Below, piece after piece: positions 1 through 8,764 of a stretch of DNA of 64,000 nucleotides. The notes below the pieces were generated by a model. That model was not told the DNA's origin. It did not search any database and saw nothing but the letters and a program-made list of their open reading frames with translations. The first letter of the stretch is position 1; each line of letters begins with the position of its first letter. The DNA comes from Sphingobacterium haloxyli (GTDB lineage Bacteria; Bacteroidota; Bacteroidia; Sphingobacteriales; Sphingobacteriaceae): NCBI RefSeq assembly GCF_002980525.1, contig NZ_PVBQ01000013.1:1-64000 (forward strand). Direction: 5' to 3'. Position numbers and translations under genes: made by a program.

Positions 1-91
1 TAGGGATCAGAACGCTGATATACAACAGGATAGATGAATAAAATATCAACAAAAAATAGAAATAATGTGGAGAATAGTAGAAAATAAAAAA

Positions 92-133
92 AGGCTGCTC
101 AAAAATTACTTTTGAGACAGCCTCTTTATTTTT
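92..133 (+). terminator. Rho-independent terminator
   Basis: AGGCTG and CTCAAAA pair with TTTTGAG and CAGCCT around a short loop, with one extra A in the right arm, followed by a T-rich run. A-rich sequence before the stem would let it act on the minus strand as well. It probably ends a gene lying before the window. Bases 1-91 show no gene that I can support. Confidence 0.75.
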
Positions 134-189
134 AATAAAACTTTTTGCAACATCTCTGATATGAATCCAACGTATAGGATAAATTCTAC

Positions 190-197
190 TATTTTTG
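190..197 (+). promoter_or_regulatory. Bacteroidota -7 element for the tricorn-like gene
   Basis: TATTTTTG matches the Bacteroidota -7 consensus TAnnTTTG and lies 22 bases before the ATG at 220. I found no -33 TTTG at the usual distance. Confidence 0.45.
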
Positions 198-219
198 GCA
201 GCAATCATCAATAATCTGT

Positions 220-3200
220 ATGAAGAATAAATTTTCGAAGGCCTTACACGCACTTTTTCTTTCGGGCTTTTTGTTTTTAGGAGCAAAAGCGCAACAAGAA
301 ACCCTACTTTTGAGAAACCCAGATATAAGCGATAAGCATATTGCTTTTGTTTATGCTGGAGACGTATGGATAGCGAATAAAAATGGTGAAAACCCGCGGC
401 GCTTGACAGTAAATCCCGGCGTAGAGCAGAATCCTATCTTCTCGCCGGATGGCCAGCAGATTGCTTTCACAGGCAATTACGATGGAAACACCGATGTCTA
501 TGTGGTTTCTATACAAGGGGGAACGCCACGACGGATTACCTTTCACCCCACCTCAGATATACTTCGCGGCTGGCTAAATAACGACGAGGTTTATTTCACA
601 AGTACGCGAGAGTTCACCTACTCTTTAGGCCCCCGTTTATATAAAACATCGGTGAACGGAGAACTAGCTTCTCCACTGTTAATGCCGGAAGCCTATCAAG
701 GAAGCCCCTCTCCCGACGGTCGTTATTGGGCATATATTAAAAACACGGATCCTACGGAAAGGGATCGCGTAGCGTTCAAGCGCTATCGCGGAGGCGGCAT
801 GCCTTCTGTTTGGATCTTTGATACGCAAACAAAAGAAGTAGAAATCATCCCAGGAGAAAACAGCAACGATGTGAAGCCCATCTGGTTGGGCGACAAGGTT
901 TATTTTCTTTCAGATCGAGACAAAATAGTAAATATTTTCAGCTATGATACGAAAACTAAAAATATTGAGAAACTGACAAATTATAAAGATTACGATGTGC
1001 GTACGCTGAGCGGAAAAGGAAATGAGCTTACATTTGAATATGCCGGCCGCGTGCATATCCTTCATACCGCTACGAAAAATGTGAAAAGACTAGCCATCAA
1101 TGTGAATGCCGATGCCATGTACAAGCGGCAGCATTATATAGATGTTGGAAAGGATATTCGTTCGTACACCATTTCTCCAACAGGTCAAAGAGTACTATTC
1201 GAGAATAGGGGAGAAATATTTACTGTACCGAAAGAAAAAGGTGATGCACGAAATATTTCTAAAGCGCCTGCTTCGCACGAACGCTTCCCAGCTTGGTCCC
1301 CGAATGGAAAATGGATTTCGTTTATTTCCGATAAAAATGGAAAATACGAATTGGTACTACGCGATCAAATGGCTAAAAACGAACCGATTTATATTCCCTT
1401 AGGAGAAGCTGCTTTTTATTACCAACCGAGTTGGTCGCCTGATAGTAAAAAGCTTTTCTATAATGATGCCCATCTCAATCTCTACTATGTGGATATAGAA
1501 ACCAAGAAAATAACGCTGGTAGACGACGACCACCTTAGTTCAACGACAGGTAGGGTTTCCAATCATTTTCAGCCCTCGTGGTCCTTTGACTCTGACTGGA
1601 TAGCTTATGTCAAAAGTCTAAGAAATGGTGTTCGTACGCTATTTATGTACAACCTGCAAACAAAACAGTCCACGCAGATCACAGACGGCATGAGTGCCGT
1701 CAACCAACCAACTTTTAGTCGGGATGGAAAGTACCTTTTTTTCTCTGCAAGTACGAATACCGGTTTGACAAATTCAGGACTACACATGACAGCTTATGAA
1801 AGAAATGTAAATTATAATGTTTACGCTTTTATTCTTTCAAAAGAAACACCGTCCCTGTTTAAAAATGAAAGCGACGAAGAAGAAATAACGGACGACAAAA
1901 CGAAAAACAAAAAAGAGGAGAATAAAGAAAAGGAAGATAAATCTGAAGAAAAGCCTAGGGAAGATAAATCAAAGCAGTCAGTAACAAAAGTTGATCTGGA
2001 AGATATAAGCCGCCGTATCATTGCGCTACCCCTCTCTCCTGGTCGCTATTCGTTGAATGGGACGACGGAAAACATGTTGACTTATATGCGTGGCAATACG
2101 ATTGGTGCCTACGACTTAAAGAAATTGGAAGACAATAAGTTGGTCGAAAATGCTTCGGGGTTTGATATCAGCGCAGATGGAAAGAAAATGCTTTATCGAA
2201 GCAATCGCGACTTTTTCATTGTGAATGCCGGACAAAAACCCGCCCCTGGAAAGGGAAAGATAGAATTTAAAGACGTTAAGCAATTAGTAGATCCGGTAGC
2301 GGAATGGAAACAGATTTTTCATGAAGTATGGGCAATGCAGAAGGAATTCTTCTATGTAGAGAATATGCACGGCGTCGATTGGAATGCAATGAAGATAAAG
2401 TATGAGAAATTTTTACCATACGTAGGACATCGATCAGATTTAGGGTATCTGTTGAACGAGATGATGGGTGAAATGGTCGTAGGACATAATTATATATATC
2501 CTGGTGACGAACCGGCAACGCCCGCTGTGCAAACGGGTACATTAGGAGCGGATTTCGACGTAGTAGAAAAAGGATACAAGATCAACAAGATATATACTAC
2601 TTTAGATTGGAATCCGTCGCTCAGGGCGCCACTTGCTGAACCCGGCTTAAACGTCAGCGAAGGGGAGTATATTGTTGCAGTGAACGGTATTCCCCTAAAT
2701 GAGTCAATTAATATTTTCCAGTTGCTGGAAAATACGGTCGATAAACAGGTGACCTTGAAAATCAATGATACGCCATCATCGACCGGAGCGCGGGAAATTG
2801 TTGTAAAACCTATATCATTTGGACAGGAGACCAGTTTGCGCAGGATGGCATGGGTGGAATCTAACCGTAAAAAAGTAGATGAGCTTAGTAAAGGCCAAAT
2901 CGCGTATGTGTACATGCCAAATACGGGACCGGAAGGATATGCCTATTTTAACCGCTATTATTTTTCCCAGATGGATAAGAAAGCACTTTTATTGGATGAA
3001 AGAAACAATGGTGGTGGTTGGGTCGCGGATTATGTCATCGATTTATTGTCTAGGGAACTTATATCCGGTTGGCGGATCCGTGACGGAAGGAGCTTTACTA
3101 CGCCGGGAAATGGTATTTATGGTCCGAAAGCGATGATTATCAACGAGAATGCAGGGTCCGGAGGGGATATGATGCCATATATGTTTCGTTTCAAAGGCCT

Positions 3201-3498
3201 TGGAAAGCTCGTAGGGCGTACGACAATGGGAATACTAGTGGGTATTTCGGGATATCCGCCGCTGTTGGATGGCGGACGTATAACCTCGCCAAACTTTGGA
3301 ATATTCGACCTAGACAGCAACTACATTATCGAAAATAAAGGCGTTGCTCCCGATATTTTTGTAGAACAGATGCCGAAAGATTTGCTCGAAGGAAGGGATC
3401 CGCAATTGGAGAAAACCATTGCTATTTTATTGGAAGAGATGAAAACCTACCCATACAAGGAATTAAAAGACCCCAAAGATCCTGTGCGGGTAAAGTAA
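220..3498 (+). CDS. Tricorn-like S41 family serine peptidase, exported
   Basis: A 1092-residue protein with an N-terminal signal peptide ending near AKAQ, so it is probably periplasmic. Residues about 30-530 hold repeated beta-propeller (WD40/TolB-like) segments with recurring SPDG and W-S-PDSKK motifs. Residues about 548-590 are a highly charged Lys/Glu linker. A tricorn core region and a PDZ-like domain (about 776-850) follow, then an S41 peptidase domain with NAGSGGD; Ser980 is the likely nucleophile. Tricorn-family proteases trim peptides, and the propeller probably gates substrate entry. It is a single-gene unit between a -7 element and a terminator at 3501-3539. The family is sure; the physiological substrate is unknown. 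Confidence 0.92.
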   Translation: MKNKFSKALHALFLSGFLFLGAKAQQETLLLRNPDISDKHIAFVYAGDVWIANKNGENPRRLTVNPGVEQNPIFSPDGQQIAFTGNYDGNTDVYVVSIQGGTPRRITFHPTSDILRGWLNNDEVYFTSTREFTYSLGPRLYKTSVNGELASPLLMPEAYQGSPSPDGRYWAYIKNTDPTERDRVAFKRYRGGGMPSVWIFDTQTKEVEIIPGENSNDVKPIWLGDKVYFLSDRDKIVNIFSYDTKTKNIEKLTNYKDYDVRTLSGKGNELTFEYAGRVHILHTATKNVKRLAINVNADAMYKRQHYIDVGKDIRSYTISPTGQRVLFENRGEIFTVPKEKGDARNISKAPASHERFPAWSPNGKWISFISDKNGKYELVLRDQMAKNEPIYIPLGEAAFYYQPSWSPDSKKLFYNDAHLNLYYVDIETKKITLVDDDHLSSTTGRVSNHFQPSWSFDSDWIAYVKSLRNGVRTLFMYNLQTKQSTQITDGMSAVNQPTFSRDGKYLFFSASTNTGLTNSGLHMTAYERNVNYNVYAFILSKETPSLFKNESDEEEITDDKTKNKKEENKEKEDKSEEKPREDKSKQSVTKVDLEDISRRIIALPLSPGRYSLNGTTENMLTYMRGNTIGAYDLKKLEDNKLVENASGFDISADGKKMLYRSNRDFFIVNAGQKPAPGKGKIEFKDVKQLVDPVAEWKQIFHEVWAMQKEFFYVENMHGVDWNAMKIKYEKFLPYVGHRSDLGYLLNEMMGEMVVGHNYIYPGDEPATPAVQTGTLGADFDVVEKGYKINKIYTTLDWNPSLRAPLAEPGLNVSEGEYIVAVNGIPLNESINIFQLLENTVDKQVTLKINDTPSSTGAREIVVKPISFGQETSLRRMAWVESNRKKVDELSKGQIAYVYMPNTGPEGYAYFNRYYFSQMDKKALLLDERNNGGGWVADYVIDLLSRELISGWRIRDGRSFTTPGNGIYGPKAMIINENAGSGGDMMPYMFRFKGLGKLVGRTTMGILVGISGYPPLLDGGRITSPNFGIFDLDSNYIIENKGVAPDIFVEQMPKDLLEGRDPQLEKTIAILLEEMKTYPYKELKDPKDPVRVK

Positions 3499-3500
3499 CA

Positions 3501-3539
3501 ATACATAAAAAGGAGTGAATTTCACTCCTTTTTATGTAT
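3501..3539 (+). terminator. Near-perfect palindromic terminator
   Basis: A 19-bp inverted repeat beginning ATACATAAAAAGGAGTGAA surrounds a single central base. The A-rich and T-rich arms would let it work in both directions. It directly follows the tricorn-like gene. Confidence 0.8.
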
Positions 3540-3569
3540 TAAAACGGATGAAATACCTATTTTTAATCT

Positions 3570-4493
3570 ATGAATACATCCGAGGTACAAGAAAAGAGCC
3601 CATGGGGAGACCTGCTTTTTTTGATTATGGTCCTGTTTATCTGTGTTTTCGCTGTTTCACTAATTTTCGGCGGACTGGGGTATTTTCTTTTTGGGAATAT
3701 CGACTTTTTTTCAAAGGTATCAGGAGCAAATCCAGTGCAGCAGTATTATGCCTATTTGGTATTGGGAATCAGCTCTGCAGCTACATTTATTTTACCAGCA
3801 TATATTTTTCAGCGCAAGAAAAAAGCGGAAGAATTGTTCCCTCGTCAAAATCTTAACGATTGGAAGACCTATGTTTTAAGCATACTCTTTCTCTTTGCTT
3901 TTTCACCTTGTATGTCGCTGATTGCGGAGTGGAATGCCAATATGCGTTTGCCGGAGACTTGGCGCTTTATAGAAGAGTGGATGCGCATAAAAGAGGACGA
4001 GATGGCTTTGCTGACCGAGAGCATTGTTATGACGGCTTCTTGGGATAGGCTCTTGTTAAACATTGTCGTCATGGCGATTTTGCCGGGTATAGGCGAAGAG
4101 CTATTCTTTAGGGGCGCGTTACTACAAATAGGAACACGGATTTTTAAAAATGAATATGTTGCTGTTTGGGTCGTTGCGCTTGTTTTCAGTGCGATACATA
4201 TACAGTTTTACGGCTTTTTCCCTCGCTTAATCCTCGGCGTGTTTTTTGGTTATCTCGTCGTTTGGACACGGAATATCTGGACAGCTAATATTGCTCATTT
4301 TGTTAATAATAGCATGGTGGTTATACTGGCTTTTTATTATGCTACGCAGGGCAAAAGCTATGCGGAACTCATGGAAGGTGATTCTTATCCGATAATTGTG
4401 TATCTTGGTAGCTTCGTTTTCAGTATCATCATTGCTTTTATATTTTATCAGTACATAACAAGACTAAGGCTATATGGAAAAAGGTTGGATTAA
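3570..4493 (+). CDS. CPBP family intramembrane metalloprotease
   Basis: A 307-residue polytopic membrane protein with about eight hydrophobic segments. It carries the CPBP (CaaX protease / bacteriocin-processing, formerly Abi) motifs: EELFFRG with Glu176, Glu177 and Arg181; the FSAIH motif with His210; and HFVNN with His243 and Asn247. These residues form the proposed catalytic site in the membrane. It begins an operon: its end overlaps the DUF2007 gene by 20 bases, then cdsA and a DUF2461 gene follow almost without gaps. The substrate cannot be read from the sequence. Bacterial relatives work in prenyl-protein-like processing, bacteriocin immunity or general membrane proteolysis. Confidence 0.9.
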   Translation: MNTSEVQEKSPWGDLLFLIMVLFICVFAVSLIFGGLGYFLFGNIDFFSKVSGANPVQQYYAYLVLGISSAATFILPAYIFQRKKKAEELFPRQNLNDWKTYVLSILFLFAFSPCMSLIAEWNANMRLPETWRFIEEWMRIKEDEMALLTESIVMTASWDRLLLNIVVMAILPGIGEELFFRGALLQIGTRIFKNEYVAVWVVALVFSAIHIQFYGFFPRLILGVFFGYLVVWTRNIWTANIAHFVNNSMVVILAFYYATQGKSYAELMEGDSYPIIVYLGSFVFSIIIAFIFYQYITRLRLYGKRLD

Positions 4494-4692
4494 ATTACAG
4501 ACATACACCGATGCCATTCGGGGAGAAATAGATAAACAGGTGCTAGCGGAGAATGGAATTCCCGCTGTTTTGCTCAACAAGCAGGATTCATCCTTCATGT
4601 TTGGAAAAATAGACCTTTTCGTTAATGAACGCGATTTCAGACATGCCCAAGAATTAATAGCGGAAAACGAGTCAGAAACAGATGAAAACTAG
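4474..4692 (+). CDS. DUF2007 domain protein
   Basis: A 72-residue soluble protein with the DUF2007 pattern: an N-terminal strand, a KQVLAENGIPAVLLNKQD segment, then a strand and a helix ending in HAQELI. The family is annotated as a putative signal-transducing protein, but its biochemical role is unknown. It overlaps the CPBP gene by 20 bases and cdsA by 11, so translation of the three is probably coupled. Its short length is normal for the family. Confidence 0.85.
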   Translation: MEKGWIKLQTYTDAIRGEIDKQVLAENGIPAVLLNKQDSSFMFGKIDLFVNERDFRHAQELIAENESETDEN

Positions 4693-5482
4693 GGCGATAA
4701 CAGGATTTTTTTTTATTGCGGTTTTAATAGGGGCTGTCTTGCTTGGGCCTTATGTTTTTGTGTCTCTTTTTTCGTTGATAGCCACTTATTGTGTATATGA
4801 GTTTTATCGCATGGTGCACACCCAGCATACCCAACCTTTGGTCTTTCTAGGTGTTGGGGTTACCGCTTTGGGATTGGTCTTAGTGGACATGGTACTTTTA
4901 GACCTTCTCCCCTATGCTATTCTACCCCTTGGCGTGACAGCCGTTTTATTACTTTATATAGCGGCACTTTTCCGTAAAACGGTGCATCCCATGCAAGACG
5001 TAGCGTATTCGCTTTTTGGATTAATATACGCCGCTATACCCTTCGTTTTTTTTATGAGTCTGGGATTTGTGAATGGTATATACAACGCATATATCCCGCT
5101 TGGTTTTTTGATTCTTCTATGGACCAATGACACAGGTGCCTACCTCGCCGGGAGGAGTATTGGAAGGCGTAAATTATTTGAACGCATTTCCCCAAATAAG
5201 ACATGGGAAGGATTTTTTGGAGGTGCCGTGTTTGCTGCCCTTGCAGGATTCGTCCTTTCGCATTATTTTGCAATCCTTCCAATGTGGTGCTGGGTATGTA
5301 TGGGTTTGATTATTGCGATATTCGGAACACTTGGCGATTTGGTAGAATCCATGCTGAAACGTAACGTGGGTGTTAAGGACTCTGGGAATTTATTGCCGGG
5401 ACATGGCGGCTTGCTCGATCGGTTTGACGGCTTGTTGGTTGCCGCGCCTTTGGTTTATTTGTTTTTAAAAAGTACACTCTGA
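4682..5482 (+). CDS. cdsA: Phosphatidate cytidylyltransferase
   Basis: A 266-residue membrane enzyme that makes CDP-diacylglycerol from phosphatidic acid and CTP, the branch point of phospholipid synthesis. It has about seven to eight membrane segments and the full CDS signature: SPNKTWEGFFGG, then GDLVESMLKR and KDSGNLLPGHGGLLDRFDG near the C-terminus. The Asp and Lys residues there bind metal and substrate in the family. It overlaps the DUF2007 gene upstream and lies one base before the DUF2461 gene. Confidence 0.96.
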   Translation: MKTRAITGFFFIAVLIGAVLLGPYVFVSLFSLIATYCVYEFYRMVHTQHTQPLVFLGVGVTALGLVLVDMVLLDLLPYAILPLGVTAVLLLYIAALFRKTVHPMQDVAYSLFGLIYAAIPFVFFMSLGFVNGIYNAYIPLGFLILLWTNDTGAYLAGRSIGRRKLFERISPNKTWEGFFGGAVFAALAGFVLSHYFAILPMWCWVCMGLIIAIFGTLGDLVESMLKRNVGVKDSGNLLPGHGGLLDRFDGLLVAAPLVYLFLKSTL

Positions 5483-5483
5483 T

Positions 5484-6146
5484 ATGAAGGTAGAAAAACA
5501 AACATTGGACTTTTTGAACCAGCTTCAAAAAAACAATAATCGGGAATGGTTTCAGGAAAACAAGCCGACATATGAAACGGCGCTCGCGAATATAAAAGAG
5601 TATATAACAGCGCTAATCGTTGCGCTATCGGAGTTTGATCCTCACATCAATACAGATATACAAGCTTCGCGATGTCTATTCCGCATATATCGTGATACCC
5701 GATTTTCAAAAGACAAAACGCCGTACAAGACATGGTTCGCCGCTGGGATTTCGATAGATGGCCGGAAACTAGACGGCCCGGAATACTATCTGCACATTGA
5801 GCCAGGAAAACACTTTTTGGCGGCAGGATATTGGCGTCCGGAAAAACATCATTTGAATGCTATTCGGCAGGAAATAGATTACAATTTTGAGGAGATGGTC
5901 GATGCGCTTGCACAAGGAGGCTGGACAGTTGGAGATTTATCTACCGAAGACAAATTAAAAAGAGCTCCCGCAGGCTATAGCGAACAAGACCCCCATATCG
6001 AGGTAATGAAATTAAAAAGTTATATCTTGTACAAATCCTTTACCGACGCGGAAATAACAGGTACTAAATCGTTACAGCAGGTTGTTGATACTGCCAAACG
6101 CATTTTACCGTTTAAGCGCTTTATCCACCACGCTTTAGATCAATAA
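5484..6146 (+). CDS. DUF2461 (TIGR02453) family protein
   Basis: A 220-residue cytoplasmic protein with the features of the DUF2461/TIGR02453 family: an N-terminal LDFLNQLQKNNNREWF segment, SRCLFRIYRDTRFSKDK in the middle, and YYLHIEPG followed by a gly-rich ...AAGYW segment. The function is unknown. It starts one base after cdsA and is the last gene of the operon. Its end overlaps the 3' end of anmK on the other strand by seven bases. Confidence 0.88.
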   Translation: MKVEKQTLDFLNQLQKNNNREWFQENKPTYETALANIKEYITALIVALSEFDPHINTDIQASRCLFRIYRDTRFSKDKTPYKTWFAAGISIDGRKLDGPEYYLHIEPGKHFLAAGYWRPEKHHLNAIRQEIDYNFEEMVDALAQGGWTVGDLSTEDKLKRAPAGYSEQDPHIEVMKLKSYILYKSFTDAEITGTKSLQQVVDTAKRILPFKRFIHHALDQ

Positions 6147-7336
6147 GGCAGGCTAATTTTGCCCATGCATATCGCAGGAGAATCTTTAATCTGTTGGACA
6201 TGGGATGGTGAACCTGCAATGGTCTCGTTGGCAAGGAGCGCAAAAAGACAGGCCTCTTTAGCATCGGGATTTAATCCCAACGAGCTAAATGAGGAGACAG
6301 ATACGGAGGTAAAGACATCACGGATGTTCTTCATTAACAAAGGATTGTAGATACCGCCCCCGCTCACATATATGTGTACATCTTCTAGCTCTGCCGATGC
6401 ACGTATGATGCCGTCTACTATCGCTTGCGCTGCAAATTTGTTTAGGGTTGCTAACACGTTCTCTGGAGCAATTGATGAAGTATTCGAAACCGTTTGGGCT
6501 TCTCTCAAATAAGCTAAATTAAACAGCTCCGGCCCAGTCGTCTTTGGAAAATCCGCGTGTAAAAAGGGAGCTGTCAACAACGCCTCCAAAAGTGCGATAT
6601 CTACGGTTCCCTTTTTCGCTATTTGGGCGTTCTCGTCCATTTCCAATCCGTATTGTTCAAAAGCGAACTGGTTCATCATTGTATTTCCGGGTCCTAGATC
6701 GGTAGCATACGCTTTCAGCTCACTTTCCTTTTTGGGGAGGAATGTGAAATTAGATATCCCGCCTATATTGAGCAGAAACCTGTTTTCTGTCTCTGAGGAA
6801 AAGAGAAGAAAATCCCCATAGGCAGCTAATGGTGCCCCCTCTCCTCCGGCTGCCACGTGCTTTTGTCGAAAATCTGACAGCGTGATGATGCCCGTTATGT
6901 GGGCAATGTGGTCACCATCTCCAATTTGTAAGGTGCTATTCGGCAAGATTGTTTCCCCAGTCAAACGCTGAGGTGCGTGGTACACCGTCTGCCCGTGACT
7001 GGCGATTAAATCCACATCCGATGAGGGAATATTCCATTGTTCCAATGCGCGATTAATGAGCTCGCCATGTGTTTTTCCGACATAGGCGTGTAACGCGCAC
7101 AGCAATTGTTGGTCTATATGGCGTTTGGCGAATATCTCCCGAATGCGTTGACGAAAAGTTGTATCGTAGGGAATAGTGGTAAAATTATCGAGAAATAATG
7201 TCGTCTCTTGACCACTGCTTCCAATACGACACAGAGCAATATCCAAACCATCTAATGATGTTCCGGACATCAGTCCGATGATACGACGCTCTTTTTGTTG
7301 CGCGATGCGGTATAGTTTTTCGACTTGCTGGTTCAT
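6140..7336 (-). CDS. anmK: Anhydro-N-acetylmuramic acid kinase
   Basis: A 398-residue sugar kinase of the ASKHA fold that converts recycled 1,6-anhydro-MurNAc into MurNAc-6-phosphate. The N-terminal GLMSGTSLDGLDIAL segment is the diagnostic phosphate-binding motif. ASHGQTVYH, GDGDHIAHITGI, LLNIGGISN and DLGPGNTMMN follow in the expected order, with a C-terminal YVSGGGIYNP adenosine motif. The length is near the family norm. It stands alone on the minus strand. It fits functionally with the envelope hydrolases at 12.4-16.9 kb, which release muropeptides. Confidence 0.95.
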   Translation of the reverse strand: MNQQVEKLYRIAQQKERRIIGLMSGTSLDGLDIALCRIGSSGQETTLFLDNFTTIPYDTTFRQRIREIFAKRHIDQQLLCALHAYVGKTHGELINRALEQWNIPSSDVDLIASHGQTVYHAPQRLTGETILPNSTLQIGDGDHIAHITGIITLSDFRQKHVAAGGEGAPLAAYGDFLLFSSETENRFLLNIGGISNFTFLPKKESELKAYATDLGPGNTMMNQFAFEQYGLEMDENAQIAKKGTVDIALLEALLTAPFLHADFPKTTGPELFNLAYLREAQTVSNTSSIAPENVLATLNKFAAQAIVDGIIRASAELEDVHIYVSGGGIYNPLLMKNIRDVFTSVSVSSFSSLGLNPDAKEACLFALLANETIAGSPSHVQQIKDSPAICMGKISLPY

Positions 7337-7366
7337 TGAACGAATATAAGCAAGAACGAATGAATT

Positions 7367-7398
7367 TTTGGTTATCTCATGGGATAATTATATTTTTG
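7367..7398 (+). promoter_or_regulatory. Promoter of gcvH
   Basis: A -33 TTTG at 7367-7370 and a -7 TATTTTTG at 7391-7398 are 20 bases apart. This agrees with the Bacteroidota primary sigma consensus (TTTG, about 19-21 bases, TAnnTTTG). It is the clearest complete promoter that I found in the window. Confidence 0.65.
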
Positions 7399-7414
7399 GG
7401 CAAATAATATAGAT

Positions 7415-7795
7415 ATGAATTTTCCAGCAGAATTAAAATACACGAAAGATCACGAATGGATTCGTGTCGAAGGTGACGAGGCCGTTATTGGAATTACAGA
7501 TTTTGCACAACGCGAATTAGGCGACATTGTTTTTGTTGATATCAACACTGTCGGCGAAGAAGTAGCTGCAAATGAAATATTCGGTACGGTTGAGGCTGTT
7601 AAAACGGTTTCTGATTTGTTTATGCCTGTGAATGCGACGGTTTTGGAAGTGAATGAGGCAATTGATGCGTCGCCTGAATTGGTCAACACAGATCCCTATG
7701 GAGAAGGTTGGATTATCCGTGTAAAATTGAGCAATCCCGCTGACGTGGATGCATTGTTGTCTGCAGATGGCTATAAAGAAGAAATAAATGCTTAG
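7415..7795 (+). CDS. gcvH: Glycine cleavage system H protein
   Basis: A 126-residue lipoyl carrier protein that shuttles the aminomethyl group between the P, T and L proteins of the glycine cleavage system. It begins with the typical [12 protein letters not shown]. The lipoylation site lies in [15 protein letters not shown], where the Lys of EAVKTVS is the modified residue. The C-terminal [14 protein letters not shown] is also typical. It has its own promoter and a bidirectional terminator at 7820-7856. The other glycine cleavage genes are not in the window. Confidence 0.97.
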   Translation: MNFPAELKYTKDHEWIRVEGDEAVIGITDFAQRELGDIVFVDINTVGEEVAANEIFGTVEAVKTVSDLFMPVNATVLEVNEAIDASPELVNTDPYGEGWIIRVKLSNPADVDALLSADGYKEEINA

Positions 7796-7819
7796 CAGTC
7801 TATTATAAATAGCATAAAC

Positions 7820-7856
7820 GATAAAAGCCGATCCCATAATAGGATCGGCTTTTATC
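7820..7856. terminator. Bidirectional terminator
   Basis: A perfect 15-bp stem (GATAAAAGCCGATCC with its complement) surrounds a 7-base loop, CATAATA. Runs of A and T on both flanks suit the convergent gcvH and DUF6263-like genes on either side. Confidence 0.85.
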
Positions 7857-7893
7857 TTGATACGTATGTCACCGATACTTCGTGTACATTACG

Positions 7894-8652
7894 TCAATCC
7901 ACTGTTGTCTCTATATCACTGATTATTTTAGCACCTTGTGCTTCAATCGTTGTTTTTATAGAACTGCTTTTTGTGAAGTGGGTTAGTTTGTCTAAGGTGT
8001 AACTGCCAGACATATGACCGATTTCTTCTCCAGACTCCTGTGACATCGTACCTTTGATATCAATAATGTATCCATCAGCATTCTCTTCGCGGAAGGTTGA
8101 GATCATTTCTATTTTTGAAAACAAAGGATTTTCTGCTACTTCAGTGGCGGTCTCCCAAGACTCCCCCAGCGCCACCGCCTTTTCCGGAAAAGAAGGTGAT
8201 AAGTTAGAAAAAGAGGTCGCGTCGAATCCCTGTGCAGCGAAACTAGCTGGTAAGTCGATATCTATCGTTTTCCCTTTTTCCGTAACAACAGATGAAATTT
8301 TTTGATCAATGATTTTGGAGAATTGTTCACCTAACATTTTGGCGGCCTCACTTGTAGCTTCTTCTTCTGAGTTATAAGACAGCGTCATCATACCGGCATC
8401 TATATCCGCCTTAATCGCTTTGATAACATTTTCCAGAGTGAAGTTTTCGTTTTCTTTTTTCGCCGGAAGCAACTCCATTTTCATATTCATATCCATGATT
8501 ACACTTTGAGGACCATCTACATCTGTCTTCATAAGCATATTGAGTTGAAGAGGCTTTCCGACTTCCGGATTGAGTCTAAAGTCTACGGTCTTTTGAGCAA
8601 ACGAAAAGAGGCCCATACATAAAGCAAAACCGGTAATAAATAATCTTTTCAT
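7894..8652 (-). CDS. Exported DUF6263-like protein
   Basis: A 252-residue protein with a clear signal peptide ending near SFAQ and a beta-rich, lysine/glutamate-rich body. It resembles the DUF6263 group of Bacteroidota secreted proteins: an N-terminal FRLNPEVGKPLQLNM segment, a central PASFAAQGFD and PEKAVALGESWET region, and a C-terminal DKLTHFTKSSSIKTTIEAQG segment. No catalytic motif is visible and the function is unknown. It is a single gene between two terminators. The family assignment is from memory of the pattern and is less certain than the export prediction. Confidence 0.7.
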   Translation of the reverse strand: MKRLFITGFALCMGLFSFAQKTVDFRLNPEVGKPLQLNMLMKTDVDGPQSVIMDMNMKMELLPAKKENENFTLENVIKAIKADIDAGMMTLSYNSEEEATSEAAKMLGEQFSKIIDQKISSVVTEKGKTIDIDLPASFAAQGFDATSFSNLSPSFPEKAVALGESWETATEVAENPLFSKIEMISTFREENADGYIIDIKGTMSQESGEEIGHMSGSYTLDKLTHFTKSSSIKTTIEAQGAKIISDIETTVD

Positions 8653-8697
8653 ATAAAAGTATGTTATGGGGGTGAATATAAGAAAAATTGAAAAAAG

Positions 8698-8729
8698 AAA
8701 GAGTCTTCCATATACATAGAAGACTCTTT
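8698..8729 (-). terminator. Terminator of pdhB
   Basis: AAAGAGTCTTC pairs with GAAGACTCTTT across a 10-base loop. The A-rich bases on the plus-strand left side become a T-tract for minus-strand transcription coming from pdhB. Confidence 0.75.
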
Positions 8730-8764
8730 TCCAATTATATTATTCCTCAGAAAGAGGGATGAAT

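Noticed and set aside
1821..2021. Ser/Phe-rich minus-strand frame inside the tricorn-like gene
   Set aside because: It is the shadow of the Lys/Glu-rich linker on the coding strand.
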